A DNA stretch of 64,000 nucleotides from Terana coerulea (GCA_024811115.1 JAKOGH010000880.1:1-64000), one strand, 5' to 3'. Positions 12,201-26,200 are shown, counted from the stretch's first letter. Notes: generated by a model not told the origin, from the letters alone. Program-made: numbers and translations.

Positions 12201-13976
12201 GAAGGAGGGGACGAAGGAGAGTATGTGGAAGGATATGGAGAGGGTACCAGAGGTGGATGGCCTGCTTGTCGTAAGTGTCACTTTGACTAGATGAGCGGGT
12301 GTTGTACTGATAGCGTTGGGTATAGAATATTCAGATTGTCGAGTCTGAGCTGGTGGACGAGCTTAAGAGGAGTGAGTACATCCCGACTCGGGTTTAGACA
12401 CAAGGCTGAGAAAGGACAGTCAGGAAGCAGCTCAGGCGGCCGGCCTTGCAATACAGCGCTGTAAATGGCGAGGAGGTAAAGTTTGCATAACAACTATTGG
12501 TGAATGTATGCTGATGGAATGGATCTCTACCAAGTATCTCATCGAACTCAAGAAGTCCGAACATCCCGAGCTCCCGACCGACTGGCGTGTCATCTCAGCG
12601 TGCGCTTTATTCGTGTTCTCCTCGACGAATAGTTTCCTTACTGTTATCCAGCACGCGCGCCGTTCGGCGCTTCCGTACGCCTACCATCTCCACGAAGCTT
12701 GCCGAACGCGCACAATTACAAGAGTCGCTCGAGGCCGCGGCCAACACCGCTTACCGCGCCTTTCTCGAGGAGATCACGGACAACTACTACGCAATCCTGC
12801 GAGACGCGGTGAACAAGCTCGCTGTCGCGGACTGCCTCCTCAGCCTCGCGGTCGTCGCTGTGCAGGAGGGGTACGTCCGGCCCCAGTTCGTCGACGCCGA
12901 CGACGGCGGGGCGTTGGAGATACAGGAGGGGCGGCACCCGATGATTGAGAAGTTCCGCGAGCTGGTGTTCATACCGAACACGGTTACGATGGCCAACGGG
13001 CACCTCGGGCACAAGATCATCACGGGGCCGAACATGGGTGGGAAGAGCAGCGTCGTGCGGATGATTGCGCTGTGTGCGATTGTAAGTGGCTGCGCGGTTC
13101 GAGAGGCTGGGTGTATGCGTGCTGAAGGGCGTGCAGATGGCGCAAATTGGGTCGTATGTCCCCGCGCAGGCGATGCGGTTGGGGATGTTGGATGGAATCT
13201 TGATCAGGATGGGAGGTATGTGGTTGTTGTTGCTTGAGAGCGACCTTGGTGCTAATGTCCCGGTGCATTGTAGCAATGGATGAGCTGGCTCGGGGGCGGT
13301 CGACATTCATGGTCGAGATGCAAGAAACGAGCGACATCCTTCAGCTCGCGACACCTCGCTCGCTCGTCATCCTCGACGAACTAGGTCGCGGGACATCGAC
13401 CTTCGACGGCGTAAGCGTGCCTTCTCTCGCTCACTTCCGCATTGTTGACGCATTTCCTCAACAGATGGCAATCGCCAGCGCAGTCCTGCAGCATCTTGTC
13501 ACCACTGTCCGCTGCAAGACGCTCTTCATCACGCACTACCCCCTGCTTGCGTCGTCCCTCGCCACCATGTTCCCCGCGGACGTGGAGAATTTGCACATGG
13601 GGTACACCGAGGACACGCGCATCGACGGCGTGCGTCAGGTCGACGTTCCTGTACGAGCTGCGTCGGGGGCTTGCAGAGCGCAGCTTTGGCGTGGAGTGTG
13701 CGCGGCTTGCCGGGCTGAATGAGCGTATTCTGAGGCGAGCGCAGGGCATGGCAGGAGACGATGGAGGAGGCAGTAGAGAAGAGGCGGAGAATCACTAAGT
13801 ACGCACAGCTTAATTCCTTTGCCTCAAATGTTGCTGATGGGATTGCGGCTATTTTTAGGGCTCGAAAGGCACTGGGACTCGTTACTTCGGTGTGTTCGCC
13901 AATACCGGAGCAAAGAGCTTACGACATTATCAGAGAACTTTGCAGCATCTGTGCCTCGATACCCGTGCTATCATAA
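9292..13976 (+). CDS. MSH3: DNA mismatch repair protein MSH3 (MutS family), frame-disrupted
   Basis: MSH3 pairs with MSH2 (MutS-beta) to recognise insertion/deletion loops in nuclear DNA. Seen, in order: a PCNA-binding-like motif QAVLSSYF (~9336), an acidic/Ser stretch, an SV40-type NLS PKKRKV (~9532), the mismatch-binding domain ([18 protein letters not shown], then [15 protein letters not shown]), the MSH3-typical [11 protein letters not shown], connector and lever regions, Walker [10 protein letters not shown] (13025-13051) and the signature [16 protein letters not shown] (13362-13410). About 18 exons with short GT-AG introns are traceable, for example 10138-10224, 10296-10390, 10452-10577, 10629-10792, 12652-13081, 13137-13215 and 13274-13410. 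At least eight single-base frame changes are needed (near 9310, 9530, 9785, 9965, 11395, 11445, 13640 and 13760). Conservation on both sides of each shift suggests consensus errors rather than a true pseudogene. The 3' end (13976) is uncertain. Confidence 0.9.
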
Positions 13977-14622
13977 ATCTATATATGCGCCCTTCACTCC
14001 CGTTGGTTGCCATCTGTCAGGTCTACAACGAAGTCCTGCAGGCATCGAAAAACCAGTGCTTCGCAAATATCCAGCGTAGATGCAATCATCCCTTCAGAAT
14101 AAGACAATACAGCGAGAGTATGAGCAGTGCGTTTCTCCGTTAATTGACACTTGATGTGCAGTCATTACATTTCATGAAGCGACTACTTACATAATACTAC
14201 CATGTCTCCAAATCAGCTCAAATCAGCGCCCGCTTTGTGGCGTCGGAGCTACCACGTGCATCCGGTTCCTGCCGGCAGCAACGGGAAACGCCGACGTTGT
14301 TCTCTCCTCATGACAATCATAGCCTTTTCTCTACCTGTTCATCTTAGATTTCATCGCCCGTGTGCATGATGTTCATCTCATTTTGGGGTGAGCTCGAGAT
14401 CTCCCCTAAACTACTGATTCTCAGCGCGCTTTCATACCGGTTTCCTGGCCATCCGTGTCATTGGAAACTTCCTGTGCTGTACCGTACCTGTGGTTTCCTG
14501 GTACAGCCCGGACAGCGCACTTATGTAGCCACGTCTCTACGTAAGCACCCGATCCAAGAAAGCTTGCGACACCCTCTCTCACCTAACCTTTAACTTGTGT
14601 GTACAGCTTTGTGGCCTGAAGT
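13977..14622. other. intergenic, MSH3 3' region
   Basis: No exon chain or element termini are seen. It presumably contains the MSH3 3' UTR and the upstream flank of the decayed DUF6535-ZZ copy; the last ~40 bases align with the sequence just upstream of the start codon of the intact copy at 27751. Confidence 0.4.
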
Positions 14623-17600
14623 GTGGCGAGCTCAGCCGAGGATCATGTACGTCTTCAGCATATACCTGCTATATATCCCACTGAAAATACAGCTGTTATG
14701 GCAGCCTTCGACTGCAGATATTCCCGAGAAATTGGCGTGGCTCAAGGACATCCTGAACGAAAGGCTGCCCACTGGCTTCAATGAAGAGAACGTTCGTGGT
14801 CAATTTGTCCTGATGCTTATGCTACTGACCATTGGATGTCATTGCAGTCGTTTCCTTAGGCGCTGCAAAGCAATGGGATTGGATCAAAAACTTCCTCAAC
14901 GAAAGGGTACCTGAAAACAAGACTGGATGGGTCGCGATCGAGGACTACTTACTCAAGCACGACACTAGCTGGGTCCAGGATTTCGCTGAAGACATTGATA
15001 CATTATTGGTCTTTGTGAGTCGAGCTTCTTAATGTGTGCCGAGCACTGCGACGCTAACCAGTGCTACGTCCGAAGGCTGGTCTCTTTTCCGCCATCCTCA
15101 CCGCTTTCGTCGTTCAGACGTACAGCATGCTCCAACCCAATGGCTCCGACACCACGAATCAAATTGCCGCTCTCGGAATATCCCCTCAGCAGCGTTCGAT
15201 GGCCTCAGCTTCCATGAACGCTACCTTGTCTACACTCCTGGAACCCCTCCATTCACTCCTTCCAACTCCGCGCGCTGGATCAATTCCCTCTTCTTCCTCA
15301 GTCTCCTCTTCAGTATTGCCGCCGCTTTCCTTGGAATTCTTGCCAAACAATGGCTGCGCGAGTACAAGCGGTGGAACTCCGCCACAAAGCTCCCGCGCGA
15401 GAACGTCCTCATCCGCCAAGTTCGCTTCGAGGCGTGGGAAGCCTGGAACGTCTTTGCGACAATCAACGCTGTCCCTGCTCTCCTCGAAATTGCTATGGTC
15501 CTCTTTTGGGCGGCGTCGCGGTTCTTCAATGGACCTTAGACAATGTGGTTGCAATCATTGTCACCATCGCTGTTTCCCTATTCCTACTTGCGGCATCGGC
15601 ACTCGTCATACTCCCCGTCTTCATCAAGAGCTGCCTGTACAAGTCACCGACGGCTTGGGCGTTTGTAGTCATTGTCGACCTTGTACGGCGGAGTTTGATG
15701 TATGGCCATGCGTTCTGGATGGCGCTGAAGCCCGCCCTCCCCTGGCGACCAACAGCACATCCTTTGTAGGACCACGGATTTCCCCGCTCGTTACTCGGCC
15801 TCTCTTCCCGCGCGTTACAGTCTTCGATCGCCAGTACTAGTACTTACGCCAGCCTTGCACAAGCGGTTATGTATTTCAAACAGCATTGCGCGGATATCTG
15901 GTCAAGGCGCATTCTTACACCGATACAGGATGCCTTCACGGACGTTATATGGACCCGGAGGAGTGTCTCTGAGTGGAGAGATAGAGATCAGGCGACTCTT
16001 ATCGTCTCGAGCCTGCAAGCCCGTCAGGGCTCCAAGCTGGCACTCGCCCTTGAATTCAGGCCGGATCCGATAGAGTCAATGGACATGGCACTCGGAATGG
16101 CTCAAGACCAGAAGATGCCGGACAATGTACCGGACGAAGCGATTAGCTCATTGTTGACTGACATCAGCGAGGCGGCAACTCTCTTGCGTGCGCTCTCATG
16201 GGTAGACAGAGCATCAGAGGACCCGCGGGTGCACCGGCACATCGAGGACTGCACAGAGTCTATCCATCCTCCAGTTCCCCAGGCTCATGGGCCCGAACTT
16301 AGGGATGTCATACAGATGACGGCCCACTGGTCTATGGTCTTGTTGCTCTTGGTCACTAATCCAGATTTGGGTCGTCCGGAGTTGGCGTTCTGTACTCCAA
16401 GTCCCGACGATGGCACAAGCAGTCCACCTGTTCCACCTGTTGTCAGTATTTGGTCTATGCTGGGATGCCGGATGCGCCAAATAGCCGGTCATATGGGCAT
16501 CAATACATATTTGCGCCTGGATCGTAAAGTGATAAAGCACTTCCAAGGGGTCTGTGCAGGAGCCCGCCCAGGTCACATAGATTTCCTCGGCCATCTGATC
16601 AGCTCTACACTCAAGGCAATGGCTTACAAACACTGGCAGGAAGATACCGTATATGCTCGGTCCCATTATTGCAGAGCTTACGAGCTACTGTTGTGCGTGG
16701 GCAACATGTGGCAGCTTGAAAGGGTAAGGCAAGCAAGCCGTGCGTCGAACTGGCTACAAGATGCATTACCCCTTCTTGCACGCAAGCCGAGACAGCATTT
16801 TCAGTATCATAGTCGTGGGTCATATGGACTGCGCCTCCAAGTGTTTCGCACGGTGCAGACATTAGACTTTGCAACGGAGAACGTCCGCCAGGAACCATGC
16901 CGACCCTGGAGTAGTAGCGTAGGTCAGTGGAGTTTGCTACATTGTGAAGTGGAACCGCGTTGCGTATCAATATAGAAACTAAATTTACTGCCCATATAGC
17001 CTTGTCCTGCAGACGAACGTCTGCCTCGTCCTTGCACCATTAATTAGGGAGTATTTTGGTCAGGACGTAACAAGGTGGGATGAGGAGGATATTGCCTTGT
17101 TTTTCTGGACTGCCCGACAGTGTGTAGAGGCCGGAAACATATCACACGCCGAAGCTCTTCTCATTGCAGAAAAGATGGCACAGGCTACCAGACACGCACT
17201 ACGGATGGGCTGGAGCATTCTGGAGAACCTGCCAGATGACGCAGATCTCCTTGAATTGCTTGCAGCATTCAAGCAGGTAAGCTAACTCATCTGTGAGTGG
17301 AAGAGTGTACACAGTTCTGCATATTTACCCGGTTATAGGTACCAGCATCATTCTTAACAGACGAGGACTGCGTCCTAATCAACAAAGCCCTCCACATACT
17401 CGAAGGCTTGTATTGTGAAGGTGGACGCCTTCGCCCTTCTGACAAACGCAATTTGCACGATACGCTGAGCCGTTATCACCGTCCAAAAGACCGAAGTATC
17501 GGCGCTTGCTGTGCATGCCAATGGAGTTCCCACAGCTGTGATTCATGGGAGCATTGCGAGATTCTGCCCAACAATCACGCTGGTTTAGCGACGTGGATCG

Positions 17601-19061
17601 ATAGTGCTCGCACAAGCAATATCCATGCGTATGTGTTCTTTCTCAGCCAGAATGCGTTGTCATACTAAACAAGTACAATTTAGGGGTATTAGTTGCAACA
17701 CTTGTGATACCTTAGCGCTGAATTTGGATCGGCTGGTATGCTTGAAGTGCACTGCAAACCTTTTGAAGACTCGGAACTCCTTCGACACACGCGTCTCTTG
17801 CCGCAGGCGCTCCGTTCGGTGCGACAGTCAACATGACTATCACCGTAGCACTTGCCACTTGCCCTCGCACCCTCTCCTTCAAATGCGCACCGCGTTTTCT
17901 GATTGAGATTCAAAAGCCCAGATATATGTAATGGGTGGGGACAACTACCGTATATGGGCTCAAAGTACCAGAGCAGGCTCAGCCGGTAAGATCTCTCAGC
18001 TCTGTGACAAATGAGTTGATTAATCAATACAAAACTTGATGTATGTTTTCTAGGTCCTAAGATCTTGTGTGCGCGGTGTAGCAAATCTCTGACATTCCCA
18101 TACTGGAAATGTATCTTATGCTCCGGTCAGTAACCAAACTATGTCCGATGTTTCCGAAATCGCTTACAGATGCATTACAGACACAGTATACGTATGCGAA
18201 AAGTGCAACACTGAAGTATCGGAGAAACCCTTACTATTGAGCGGTCATGAAAGGCAATGCTATGACATGCTCGCACAAACGGAACAGGGCAACACGTGGC
18301 GGACTGTTGATTCCGGGTCCAGCGACTGTTATTGGGATGAAGATGGATTGGGATGAAGATGGATTGGGATGAAGATGGATTGGGATGAAGATGGTGTGAG
18401 ACGTCCGAGATTGCGGCCTATCTCGGATGCATGGCACCACTGGACACATCCCATGATTCTGCTGCAACAACCAGGTGAGCCCACCAAAGTCCGCGCGAAG
18501 CAGAGAAGATGATGCTTACATACAGTAAGCAGCATGTGTAGAATCCACCTTTAAGCTTCCATCCCCCATGGCCGACTGCGAGGCTCCAGCAACATCTGCT
18601 TCGTATCTCGACGACCAGCCTGAAGCAAGCAGCTCACGGCAGAAGAACTCTCTCCTGTAAACCTAGCTGTGAATACTCCACCGCCCTCTGATTTCTTCGC
18701 AGACGTCGGGCGCAATGCATCGTCGCAGTCCTCTACACCCTCAGCCGATACAAGGCAGACAGGTTTTGCATCTCACGTTGGCGAGCCCGAAGATGGCTGA
18801 CGAGAGCGACCTGAAGTCGACACTACTCCCGCGATCACATCAGCGATAGTACAAGCTCATAGCGGTATTTCATCCCACCGTTCGCTCCCCGCGTCCAGTG
18901 ATCTTCCGCCCGCCGCTTCCGGCAACACCGCATGCGAGGATAATAGTCGTCACCAAGTAGATGGTCCTGCAGACGTGGAGCCTAATTCTCAGGAGCAGGA
19001 CGTAACAGACCCGACATCTGTCGCTGCGCAGACAGGTCCAGATATCGCATCGGAGGCATGA
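14623..19061 (+). pseudogene. decayed DUF6535/ZZ-finger membrane protein, copy A
   Basis: This is a full-length but broken paralogue of the intact gene at 23298-27751, on the opposite strand. Exon order, intron positions and domains match: repeated WLKDxLNERLP segments (14705-15014), DUF6535 membrane region (from 15076), a helical middle (15869-16975), a ZZ finger (~17690-17800), a second zinc-finger segment (18055-18240) and a Ser/Pro/acidic tail. Damage: the ATG of the intact copy aligns with GTG at 14623; exon 3 begins with an in-frame TAG (14857-14859) and a base deletion; further single-base deletions lie near 15245 and 15510; a 16-bp repeat expansion inserts TGA at 18354-18356; stop codons interrupt the tail. 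Because substitutions as well as indels disable it, I judge this a genuine pseudogene. Confidence 0.8.
18331..18394 (+). repeat. four perfect 16-bp tandem repeats inside copy A
   Basis: The unit ATTGGGATGAAGATGG is repeated four times without change. The intact paralogue has a single related unit at the equivalent Trp-Asp-Glu-Asp position. Adding three 16-bp units (48 bp) keeps overall phase but the second unit is read as TTG GGA TGA, a stop. Confidence 0.9.
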
Positions 19062-21059
19062 ACGGAGACTAGCAGATGACGGGAGAGTTTTAGTACGGAG
19101 CCTACGACCGGGGTTCGTCGGCAGGCTGAACGAGAATCCTAGCGGGAAAGGACGGCAGAGCCTCTTAGAGGTTCGATCTGAAGTGCACGAATGCGTCTAC
19201 AAATTGTCAGCAATGCAACGTTAGTGTAAATGCTTCGTACGAGTCCTTGTTACGCAATACGACTCGTTCCTCGATGCTTCCGATAGAAGCGTAAATGGCA
19301 GGCTGCATGCAGGCTGTTGCACGTCGGGGTAATCGAGACCATAGGTTTCATACGAAATGCAGGGATAACATTGCGGGAGCGTACTTCCAAAGACAACAGG
19401 TATGCGCTACAGAGCTGACGGCGCGGTATCTGCGATACTGCCTTTGAACTCGACATGAAGAAAGTAGGTCGCTCACATACACTATCTCCGTTGCCCTCAA
19501 AAGGGTATGTACGTCGAATGGCTGAGCCTGTCCACGATGCATAGTACTTGCCTCTCGAGTCTCGAGTAACGGGGATTGCTTGTCGAAAGATCCTCTAGAA
19601 CCATCAGGCCTGAATCGGAGCCAGTTTATCATTGAACCGGAGCTCCGGCACCCGTGTTGATATGGAGGTGGAGTGAGCAGAGTAGAAATCCTTGGATTGT
19701 GAGAATGTAGAACGACGATAACTTGGAGGTGTGCTTCAATCGCCGTCCACGTATCGATGGGGAGGCAATACCTCCAACACCCTCTTCAAAAGGCGATTAG
19801 TTTTCGCGCAAGCCCATGCCAAACACCGGCCAGATGAGTTGGTTCGGCGTAGAGCAACGGGTGAAGGGGCACCTGGATTCAGTGAGCGTTCGATTATCTG
19901 TGCGTATATTCGGGCTTAATCAAATGAGCAAGTCAAGTAGAGTTATGCCAGAACTCACTAGTACTTTGATTAGCGTGTTTAGCAGACTATTTGCCTCGTA
20001 CAAGTCCGTTTGCTCTCGCTTTCGGCGCACAATCGCATACTGCTTTCGACCAGGAAACAACTGGTAAGATACTGCTGTTGTAATTCGGCTGAGATCGTTC
20101 CGTAAGCTCGCACTGTGTTGCAGAAAAGGTAGAGAAGAAACGAAAGGCGAGAAGGGGTATTTTGAGGAAAGCAGACGAAGGCAAGACGAAAGCAGAGGAT
20201 TCCCGATATCACCGTGCGGGTCACACTGCCGACGCCTGTCACGTCACGCTCTTGAGATGCCGCCGGTACTCCTCCAGCTTCTCTCGTCTCCTTTCCTCCT
20301 TACTCTTTACACCCATCTTCGTCTCGCTCAGAAAATGATGCCGACACCCACGAAATGCAGGCAGTACACTCTCTTGCGGCACCGTAATTGATCCTCTCCG
20401 TCTACACGCTATTGTCAATTGGTCGTCTATCTCCCGTTGACTGGCAAGTGCATGTGCGTGATAGTCAGCGTGGCCCTTGTGGGAGGCTGATAGCTCTCAA
20501 GCACAAGGTCCTACACTCTAGGCTTATTGCAGTAAATCACCGTCATGCTCGGATACTTTCAAATCGCTAGACGGAGATAGTCAGGCCACCAATCACCACA
20601 CCTCATGCGCTTGCAGCGCTACACTCTAAACTTACGAGTCACCACGGACAGCATGGCCCGCAGCTTCTCCCAGCGACTCGCCCTCCCATTCCTCCGCTCG
20701 GCACAGGCAGCCTTCCCACCGCTCATGAGGGGTGCGCACATCTACCCTATCTCACGGCGAACGCATGGCTGTCCGCGTCGCATGCAACGCCTATTGCAAC
20801 CCTAAACTGAACCCTCGCACACGATTCGCCAGAAGGCCCGCGAGGGCAGGCCGAAGACACACAGAAGCCGAAGACGCGGGTCATCACTGGCAGCCGTATG
20901 TTCGCACGCCGACGGTGTTTCAACTGGCTGCATCTGCCATCCAGCCGACCATGCTGTAGCGTGCTGGGGCAGCGCGGGACGCGATGATGGCAAACCTTGC
21001 GGGCGGGTGCATTTGGATATAAGGGTACGTGTCTGCTTTCCCCGCGTACGGGGGGTAAC
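19062..21059. other. intergenic, nothing recognised
   Basis: Only short unrelated open frames occur on both strands. I find no domain, no repeat array and no transposon ends. It contains the upstream flank of the arrestin-like gene that starts at 21060. Confidence 0.45.
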
Positions 21060-22787
21060 ATGGATGACGCTGTTTCAGAACCTCCCGCGTACTCGCCCCG
21101 CGATGCGTCCTTCGTCGCGACTGCGCTTCAGAATGCACGAGCGCCGGTGACCCACTCGTATGCCCTGACCAATAGCAGAGGGAAGAACTGGGCGACTCTG
21201 AACGTCGTCAGCAAAGCCAAGTCACCGGAATCCCTGCCCCGCGTAGTGGAAGGAGAGCCGCTGCGCGGACTGTTGTGCTTGACTTGGCGGAAGATACGCC
21301 AGTCAAGTCCGTGTCCGTCTCAGTGAGATACTGCCTTCCATTCGTTGTGGACAATGAGTCACATCTCGGGTCTTCTAGGTCCTTGGGGAGCTGATTACAG
21401 ACGCCACGTCCCGCTATACGTTCGCGCAGGATACCAAGGTGCTGTGGAAAGCACCACCGAAGGGTCAAGCCTGCAATATCTCCCCAATCGACGAACCCCA
21501 GACAGACCGCATATACAAGGGGAAAGCTAAAAGGTCGATATCGGTGGTCATTCCAGCTTACGCTGCCGCATACAGTCGACCTCCCCGACGGCAGTCACGG
21601 TGCCTCGCAGACATACCGACTTCCCGCGTCTTTCTCTGTTCGATTTACCTACGTGACCGTGAGCTATCGGGTTTTCGCCACCGTTTCTCATGGCGTGCTT
21701 CTGAAGGCCGACCAGTCGTACGTGTTCCCCCTTAAAGCGCTTCGTGTACTCACGCGTTCTCCGTAGTGTCGGAAGCACAGTCTCGTATACGCCAAAGACG
21801 AAGCCGAGTGCGCCCTCGCCTGCACGCCAGCTCGCGTACCAGGAGCGTGTACCGTTGATCGGCCCTGACGGCGATCCGGAGGGTGGTACACGCTGCCTGC
21901 CGTTCCCGTTAAGGGAACGGTGTTCAGCAACAGGCCAGCGCATGCTAGATTGATTGTGAGTCCGCTGTGTTCTTTCTCTTTAGGTCGCTCATAACCACGA
22001 ACTTCCTAGCTTTCTCTTGCCAAGCCCGTAAGTCCCATAGTCGCAACCCATTCCTTCATGAATTAATCCACCATACAGTTATCGTACGCCAGAGGAACAG
22101 TAATCCCACTGCATCTCTCCGTGGAGAGCGACGACCCACAAGTCCTCGACCTCCTGTCATCCCCAAACGCCCCCGTCGTCTCCCCTTATGCGCACGCTCT
22201 CGCTGGGCTACGACATGCACGGCGGGGACAAGTACTCGGGCGCGCACGCCCCCAACAAGGCGCGGCTCGCGGACATCAAGCCCACCGGGATCATGCCGAT
22301 CAAGAACACATCTGAGCGTGTGCAGAACGCGAGCTGGTGGCCGCTGCCGACGCAGGCAGGTCCCGCCTCCGTGCGGCGCGAACTGCAAGGCGAGATCCAC
22401 CTGCCGCCGACGCTGTACGCGACGGCCCACCTCGGGCGATACAACTACTACGTGCGTTGCTCCTACGCATATAACGACCGTTTGACTGACTTCAGCACTT
22501 CCTTCGGCGATTGCAGTACACCGTCGTCCTGTACCCGCCCGCGGCCGCAGGGTTCGTGCCGAAGGGAAGCGGGAGACTCGAGACGGTCCCTGTGGAGATA
22601 TGCACGCTGCACGCGGACGGCCCGCGGCCGGTCGCGTATTCGCCGCCGCAGTACGACACTATTGCGCCTGCGAACGAGGAGGATGCGCGCAAGTTCAACC
22701 CGATGGCTATTAGTGCGTACATTCGTACTCGTGCGCTTCAGGGATGTGTCGCTGACATTGCGGCCTGTGATAGATTACTTCGCGTAG
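21060..22787 (+). CDS. arrestin-like protein, copy 1, frame-disrupted
   Basis: Agaricomycete arrestin-fold proteins of this type usually begin with a Pro/Tyr-rich PPAYSP-like segment and act as cytosolic adaptors; that role is family knowledge, not shown here. Exons: 21060-21322, 21379 to ~21730, ~21780-21955, 22079-22451, 22519-22712 and 22774-22787. Conserved landmarks are EPPAYSP at the N terminus, VVEGEPLRG, VKSVSVSV, VLGELIT, the LAYQERVPLIGPDGDPEG motif and the C-terminal ADGPRPVAYSPPQYD. The last exon is only 14 nt and ends INYFA. Its closest relative in the window is the gene at 37190-38836, which shares every landmark. Four or more single-base shifts are needed (near 21268, 21525, 21880 and 22180), again between well-conserved blocks, so sequencing error is likely. 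A truncated product cannot be excluded. Confidence 0.65.
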
Positions 22788-23297
22788 CACGACGCGCGAT
22801 CAAGTTGTAATGCGCCGAGCATTTCTACCTTCAGTCAAGGCCCCTGGGTGTCGCTGTGGAGGTTTTAGGATAGACGTTATATGCGTAGGGTATTGTATGG
22901 TTCCGATTTCTGTTTATTATTCTGTTGTTGTCGGTGCACGCTACGTTACAGGGACTCATAATCACATGTTGTATTCAAAGAGTCGAATCGCTAGGTTTCA
23001 ACTCAAGGTGCAAAGTCGGTCATAAGTTCGTATATCATACCCAGAAGACGTACAAATCATTCTAGGCTGGTGCTACAACGCTAACAGTTTGTAGACGCAA
23101 TCCAATGTCTCAGTCCGAAACTGCAGCCATCGATGAAATCTCGAGAAATTCCGCGCCAGCCGCCAGTGCACTTCATCCAAAGTCGACCCTCCGAGCACTT
23201 CCGCCGTTCTTCCCCGCGAGGACTCTCGCGCAGCCTGCCGATCAACTTCGATCGCGGGCTGCATACTGAAGCTCTCCCGCCGTCCCCTCGTCTCTAT
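22788..23297. other. convergent intergenic region
   Basis: The 3' ends of the arrestin-like gene (+) and the DUF6535-ZZ gene (-) face each other across about 510 bp. No exon or repeat is recognisable; it should hold both 3' UTRs. Confidence 0.5.
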
Positions 23298-26200
23298 TCA
23301 TGCATTTGGCGCGGTGTGTGGACCTGCCTGAGCACCGATAGACGACGGGTCCGTCATGTCCTCCTCTAGAGAACCAGGTTCCATCTCCACAGAGTCATCT
23401 GCCGGAGGACGATCATCATTCTCGTGAGCGGTGTCGCCGGAAGCGGTGAGTGGATGGTCCCCGGTACTGGGCGCGGGAAGCGAATGGTGGGATGAACCGC
23501 TACCAAGAGCGAGAGCCGCTGATGATGCGGTTGTAGGAGCAGTGTCGATTTCAGGTTCCTCTCGTCGGTCGCCTTCGGGTTCGGGCTTGCCGACTTGGGA
23601 CGCAAAATCGGCCTGATTTGCATCGGCTGAGGGTGTAGCGGACTGCGACGTCGCATTGCACCCGTCATCTGCGAGGCGATCAGAGGCCGACGGAGGACTC
23701 GCAGCTAGGTTTATAGGAGGGGAGATCGTCGGCCGCGAGCTGCTTGCTTCGGGCTGGTCGTCAGGATACGAAGCAGACGTTACTGGATCATCGTAGTCGA
23801 ACAGGGGGAACGGAAGGCTAGCCGATGCGGAAGATTCGGCGGGGACAGGTCCTTCCAAGTCGTGACTGGCGGAAGCGGGTGACACTAAGGCGGATTCCTC
23901 GTCTGCTGCGTGGTGCAGGTAAGCACTGTATTCTCTGCTTCGCACATACTTCGGATGGGCTCACCTGGTTGCTGCAGCCAAATCATGGGATGCGTCCAGT
24001 GATGCCATGCGTTCGAGATAGGCCGCAATCTCGGACGCCTCACTGGAGTCGCTTTATCCTCATCCCAATACCAGTCGCCGGACTCAGAATCAACAGTCCG
24101 CCATGTGTTGCCCTCTTCCGTTGGTGCGAGCATGTCATAGCATTGCCTCTCATGACCACGCAGTAATAAGAGCTTCTCGGATACTTCGATGTTGCATTTT
24201 TCGCACACATATACTGTATCTGAAATGCATCAATTGTAAGCAGTGCCGGTAACAACATCTTCGGTGCAATTACTGACCAGTGCATAGGATACATTTCCAG
24301 TATGGCGAGGTCAGAGACTTGCTACAGCGCGTGCACAATACTTCTGGGCCTGGAAAATGTACAGTAAATGTTACGAGGAGTGATTAGCTTGTTCGTTGCA
24401 GGGAGCTAAGAGGCCTTACCAACCGAGCCTGCCGCAGTGCTTTGAACCCATACGCGGTAGTTATCTCCACCCATCACATATAACTGAGATGCTGAGTGCC
24501 AATTGGCAAAAGCGGTAAATGCTGTGCGCATGTGAAGGAGGGGATGTGAGAGCAGGTGAGGGCCCTCAAATTGATTATTGCGTTGAACAGCATGGCATGA
24601 AAGGCATAGGTCAAAGCTGTCGTTCCCACGGTCGGCAGTGCACTTCAAGCATACCAGCCGATCAATATTCAGCTCTCCGAATGGGGTATCACAAGCATCA
24701 CAATAAACGGCGCTAAATTGTACATGCTCAGTACATGGGAGTATCTCGACCGAGACAGAAAACCTACCCATGGATATTTCTTGCACGAGCACTATCGATC
24801 CATCGCGGTGCGCCGGCGCAATTGTTTGGCAAGGTCTTGCAATATTCCCATGAGTCACAGCTGTCGTGAGAGCCCCACTGGCATGCCAACTCCACACAGC
24901 AGGGATTGGCAGTTTTGTTTGCTCGAGTGTGATAGTGCATTAGTGCAGTGTGCAGATTGTGTTTGTCCGAAGAAAGAAGGCGTCGGCCTTGACGATACAA
25001 ACCTTCAAGTATGTGGAGGGTTTTGTTAGTCAGGATGCAGTGCTCTTCTGTTAATTGCGATGCCGGTACCTACACCCGGGCACACAGTCAGGATTATATA
25101 CGCTCGTAGACTCATAGATGTGGCAGGCTGGAGCTCACCCCCAAGACTGCAAGTAACTCAAGAATATCTGCATCATCCGGCAGATTCTCGAGAATACTCA
25201 AACCCTTCTTGAGTGCCCATCCGACAGCCTGTGCTAGCTTGTCTGCAATGTGCAGAGCATCGACACTTGAGAAATGTTTAGCCTGTCTTCGAGCAGTCCA
25301 AACAAATAGACTGAGGTCTTCTTCGCTCCACCTTGTTACGTCTTCATCAAAGTACTCCTTAATAAAGGATGCCAGGGACGACGCAGACATTTTTCCGTGA
25401 GATAATACTGCATAATTAGAGTGTTTTATTCATATATCAGTATCCAACCCAACTACCGTCCACGAAATAAATACTTACCTATACTGTTGCTCATGTGAAA
25501 AGACTTCCTGTTAATCTTCATTGTGAGGCCCAAAGCCTGCACTGTACGGAACGCTTGCAAGCGCAGCCCTGAGACACTCCGAGCAAAAGGGCTGCCAGTG
25601 CCAGGGTTGTGTGCCAGGTGAGCCAATGTATCCATATACCAGGTTAGAGCACGACTTGGTTGACCTGTCTTCGCAGAGGACTCTAATGTCAAGTTCTCCA
25701 CACATGACAGTACTTCGTACACTCTGAGACAGCGCACTGGAACTATGTCATATATGCTCGGCCGCAAGCCTTCAGTAACTAGTGCCTTGAGCGTAGAGCT
25801 GAAGAGGTGGCTAAGGAAGTTCACGTGCCCTGCGGGGGTTCCTATGGGCCAGTTCGCTCGAGGGTCACTTGTTGCTGTACGATCTAGGTGCCAGTATAAA
25901 TCGGGGAATTGTCCGTTTGTTTGGCGCAGCTGACATCCCAGCATTGACCGGATACTGATGGCAGTCAGAGGAGGGAGACTGCCTGCATCGCGTTCGGGGC
26001 GGGGATTATCAAGGGCTAACTCTGGGTGATCCAGGTTCTCAGTGTTAACCAATAACAACCAGACCATGCACCAATGCGCGATTATCTGTATTGCGTCCCT
26101 GAGGTCACGTCGATGCACCTCGGGCACCATAGGATGGAGAGAATCGGTACAATCCTCAATATGCCGGTGTACCTGTGAATCCTCGGAGGCTCTATCCACC

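Noticed and set aside
9292..13976. MSH3 as a true pseudogene
   Set aside because: All domains and splice sites are conserved and nearly all defects are single-base indels also seen in other core genes, so error is the simpler explanation. It remains untested.
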